DNA from: Gemmatimonadales bacterium
GTDB taxonomy: Bacteria; Gemmatimonadota; Gemmatimonadetes; Gemmatimonadales; GWC2-71-9
Assembly: GCA_036265815.1 (NCBI GenBank)
Contig: DATAOI010000030.1
Location: forward strand, 49,273-113,272
Length of the DNA stretch: 64,000 bases
Direction: 5' to 3'
Within the stretch, counting starts at the first letter, position 1, and each line of letters starts with the position of its first letter. Positions 62,396-64,000 of the stretch are shown here, in pieces. The position numbers and the translations under genes are program-made. The notes under the pieces are model-generated. The model did no database searches. It had not been told where the DNA came from and was given only the letters and a program-made list of their open reading frames with translations.

Positions 62396-63184
62396 TCATT
62401 TCTGATCGAGATCGAGCCGGAGCTGAAGCGGGCTTGGCTGCCGGGGCACGGAACGCCTGAGTGGCCGCTCGGGCACCGGCTCTGGATCCGGTGGCGCGGG
62501 CGGCAGCGGCAGGCCAAGCGGCGCGTCGATGAGCGCCCGGAGCACGGCCGGCTCCACGCGCAGGCCGCGAGCCAGCGCCGCCTCCACCCGAGCGGCGCGC
62601 TGAGTGCCGGCCAGAAGGGCGTAGACCACCGACGGAGGGAATGCCTGCATCCGGCACCAGGCGGCCAGCGTGGTGGGATGCAGGATGAGCTGGACCACGA
62701 GCGAGGCAGGGAGCGTCGCGATATCCAGGGCCACCCGGTAGATCACCTTCCGCTCCAGCGGATTGCTGCCATCGCGCCGCTGGGGACGCTCGCCCGCGGC
62801 GGGATGCCAGGTCCATCCCTGGTCCCGCGCCGCCGCACCGCTCTCCAACGCCACCGGGGGCACGGGGGGTCGAACCGTACGGGGCACGGGACACCGGGTC
62901 TCGATCAGCGCGCTGAGCACCGTCGTCGGCACGTCGAGCCGTTCCGCCAGCGCCTGCCGAACCCGGACGAACGGCTTCCGGCCGGCCAGCGCATTGTGTA
63001 CCAGGGGCGGAGTCACCTGCTGTGCCCGGGCCCAGTCGGCGATGGTCTCGGGCCAGAGGAGGAGCGAGACGACCAGGGACGCGGGAAAGGCCGCCACGTC
63101 GTCGCGGACGCGGCGGATGGCGGCCAGCTCCAGTGGGGAGCGGCCGGAGCGTGGGGGGACCGAAGAGACCAGTGACGGGATCAC
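62396..63184 (-). CDS. Tandem helix-turn-helix protein (two copies of a 79-residue domain); no known family
   Basis: I do not recognise this 262-residue protein as a named family. Residues 16-94 and 141-219 align without a gap at a constant offset of 125, so they are an internal duplication: SPLE/NPLE, FPASLVV/LPASLVV, ADWARAQ/AAWCRMQ, VHNALAG/VYALLAG, RQALAERLDVP/EAALARGLRVE. ADWARAQQVTPPLVHNALAG has the spacing of a Cro/CI-like HTH. A Pro/Arg-rich linker of about 46 residues separates the halves. The start is GTG 63184. It likely binds DNA as a pseudodimer. Upstream lie a TTGACC-N17-TAGCGT promoter and palindromic operators. Confidence 0.7.
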   Translation of the reverse strand: MIPSLVSSVPPRSGRSPLELAAIRRVRDDVAAFPASLVVSLLLWPETIADWARAQQVTPPLVHNALAGRKPFVRVRQALAERLDVPTTVLSALIETRCPVPRTVRPPVPPVALESGAAARDQGWTWHPAAGERPQRRDGSNPLERKVIYRVALDIATLPASLVVQLILHPTTLAAWCRMQAFPPSVVYALLAGTQRAARVEAALARGLRVEPAVLRALIDAPLGLPLPPAPPDPEPVPERPLRRSVPRQPSPLQLRLDLDQK

Positions 63185-63189
63185 CCCGT

Positions 63190-63218
63190 ACGCTAGGGCT
63201 CAGCCCTTGAGAGGTCAA
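63190..63218 (-). promoter_or_regulatory. Candidate promoter of the tandem-HTH gene
   Basis: On the minus strand TTGACC (63213-63218; 5 of 6) and TAGCGT (63190-63195) are spaced by exactly 17 nt. Five bases separate the -10 from the GTG start at 63184, so the transcript would start at or just inside the gene, that is, without a leader. Confidence 0.45.
63195..63207 (-). promoter_or_regulatory. Palindromic operator candidate within the promoter spacer
   Basis: AGGGCT and AGCCCT form a perfect 6+6 palindrome around one base. It lies between the -35 and the -10 of the candidate promoter and touches the -10. A bound protein there would block RNA polymerase, so autoregulation by the HTH protein is a reasonable guess. 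Confidence 0.45.
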
Positions 63219-63265
63219 GAGAGCGGCGTCGTCTAAGTTCCTGGGAGGCAATGTCATAGCACATA

Positions 63266-63294
63266 GGTAAGTTTCCCGCACTAGGTAACTTACC
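63266..63294 (-). promoter_or_regulatory. Pair of 11-bp palindromic sites GGTAANTTWCC
   Basis: The two sites are GGTAAGTTTCC (63266-63276; imperfect) and GGTAACTTACC (63284-63294; perfect), with centres 18 bp apart. They can also be read as an 8-bp inverted repeat, GGTAAGTT/AACTTACC. They lie about 50-75 bp upstream of the -35 of the tandem-HTH gene, in the otherwise empty 239-nt gap 63185-63423. In this gap I see nothing else but these sites and the promoter. Confidence 0.5.
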
Positions 63295-63423
63295 CTGGAG
63301 TCATGATTGCCAGACGATGAAGCGGCCGCGACGGGAGGCTGCCTGCACTCTGTGCCGGCCGGTCGGTGCACACTGAGGGAGTGCTTTGCGGGATGCTGCC
63401 GGCTCTATGGGACTTTGCCGGCG

Positions 63424-63873
63424 CTACGGGACCCAGCCGGGCAGCTCCGATGCCCGCCGAATCCGCCTCGCCACGAGCTCCTCGTCGAGCTGATCGTCCT
63501 CGTGGATGTCGAGGTAGCGCACTTCCTTGTGTCTGGAGTTGCCGGGGAGAAGAGGGCGCAGTGACGCGCCTCGGAAGAAAGCCACTTTGATGTACTTCGT
63601 GAAGCAATGAAAGTTGAGGAACCAGCCCCGGCCCTCGATGCCATAGAAGGGCGAGTTCCATTTGACTGCCTTGCGCACGCCGGGGACGGTTCGCACGATG
63701 AGCGCGTCGAGGCGGCGCCCGACGTCGCTCTTCCAGCCCGGCATCGCTGCGATATAGGCCTGCACCGGCGCATCGCCATACGCCTTCGCGATCTGAGGAT
63801 TGCCGCCGGAGAGCAGGCGCGGCTTCGCGGCGCGCTTCTTTGCGACTTTCGCCTTCTTTCTAGCCGCCGCCAT
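63424..63873 (-). CDS. DUF1801 (YdhG-like) domain protein
   Basis: This 149-residue protein has a very basic N-terminus (residues 1-19), then a DUF1801 core: AYIAAMPGWKSDVGRRLDALI, VRKAVKWNSPFYGIEGRGWFLNFHCFTKYIKVAFFRGASL. The family function is unknown; some members are linked to stress or heavy-metal responses. The ATG (63873) lies 8 nt after the stop of the gene at the window edge, so the two are one transcript. Confidence 0.88.
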   Translation of the reverse strand: MAAARKKAKVAKKRAAKPRLLSGGNPQIAKAYGDAPVQAYIAAMPGWKSDVGRRLDALIVRTVPGVRKAVKWNSPFYGIEGRGWFLNFHCFTKYIKVAFFRGASLRPLLPGNSRHKEVRYLDIHEDDQLDEELVARRIRRASELPGWVP

Positions 63874-63881
63874 CCGCTGAA

Positions 63882-64000
63882 TCAGGACTCGTTCAGGGCT
63901 ACGGCCGCGCGCACGAGCGTCTTGAACGCATCCGCATCGACTTCGTCGCCTTCATGGAAATCGATCGCGCGTCTGACGTTACCTTCGAGACTGGAGTTGA
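63882..64000 (-). CDS. Partial small hypothetical protein (N-terminal part outside window)
   Basis: A minus-strand frame runs off the end of the window and stops at 63882. It translates to SSLEGNVRRAIDFHEGDEVD, then ADAFKTLVRAAVALNES. The codon use is like its neighbours. I cannot name a family; the gene is cut, so its length is unknown. It is directly upstream of the DUF1801 gene (8-nt gap). Confidence 0.6.
   Translation of the reverse strand, partial: NSSLEGNVRRAIDFHEGDEVDADAFKTLVRAAVALNES

Overview
The window is GC-rich chromosomal DNA from a diderm (LPS-making) bacterium. It is densely packed, and most neighbouring genes overlap by 4 nt (ATGA/GTGA). Kdo synthesis (kdsA, kdsB, kdsC, kdsD), LPS transport (lptC, an LptA/OstA-like protein, lptB), the futalosine menaquinone genes mqnE/mqnA/mqnC, sigma-54, a UPF0182 membrane protein and CusA-type RND efflux occur together. 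I infer a Gemmatimonadota-like or related lineage; this rests on gene content only and is not proven. There are no insertion sequences, prophage genes or CRISPR arrays.

Layout. 1-4020: 3' end of the complex I operon (nuoL partial, nuoM, nuoN). 4017-10859: phosphohexomutase, UPF0182 protein, carbamate kinase, sucC, sucD. 10860-10976: intergenic dispersed repeat. 10977-18380: ndk, then yceD-rpmF-plsX-fabH-fabD-fabG-acpP-fabF and an AI-2E family permease. 18463-24090: mqnE, mqnA, mqnC, ispF, a DedA-TerB fusion and a XerC/D recombinase. 24094-29601: a three-gene RND efflux set. 29604-32062 (minus): an ABC exporter pair. 32170-33512: a hendecad-repeat membrane protein and a TrpG/PabA amidotransferase. 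33605-42962: kdsB-pyrG-kdsA-kdsC-kdsD-lptC-lptA-lptB-rpoN. 42959-49884: glycosyltransferases, a flippase-like protein, a YfhO-type protein, a Dol-P-Man-synthase-like enzyme and dapF.

From about 50 kb onward every gene is on the minus strand: a TPR protein, tRNA-Arg(CCU), apt, acyP, dedA, pcm, surE, merR-like, gpsA, plsY, der, DUF512, recQ, a receiver protein, a REC-GGDEF protein, a tandem-HTH protein, a DUF1801 protein and a partial ORF at the window edge.

Most striking observations. (1) The 298-nt gap at 49885-50182, where the left (mostly plus) and right (all minus) gene blocks converge, holds a 28-bp AT-rich sequence with the arm layout of a chromosomal dif site (49996-50023). It suggests this window spans the replication terminus. 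DnaA-box-like 9-mers and a long inverted-repeat element flank it. (2) The protein at 62396-63184 contains two gapless copies of an HTH-like domain, and its upstream region carries several palindromes, one inside the promoter spacer. (3) The protein at 32170-32886 ends in an exact 11-residue repeat. (4) LptB carries an unusual N-terminal extension of about 138 residues, and MqnE has a CX5CX2C cluster motif while MqnC in the same operon has CX3CX2C.
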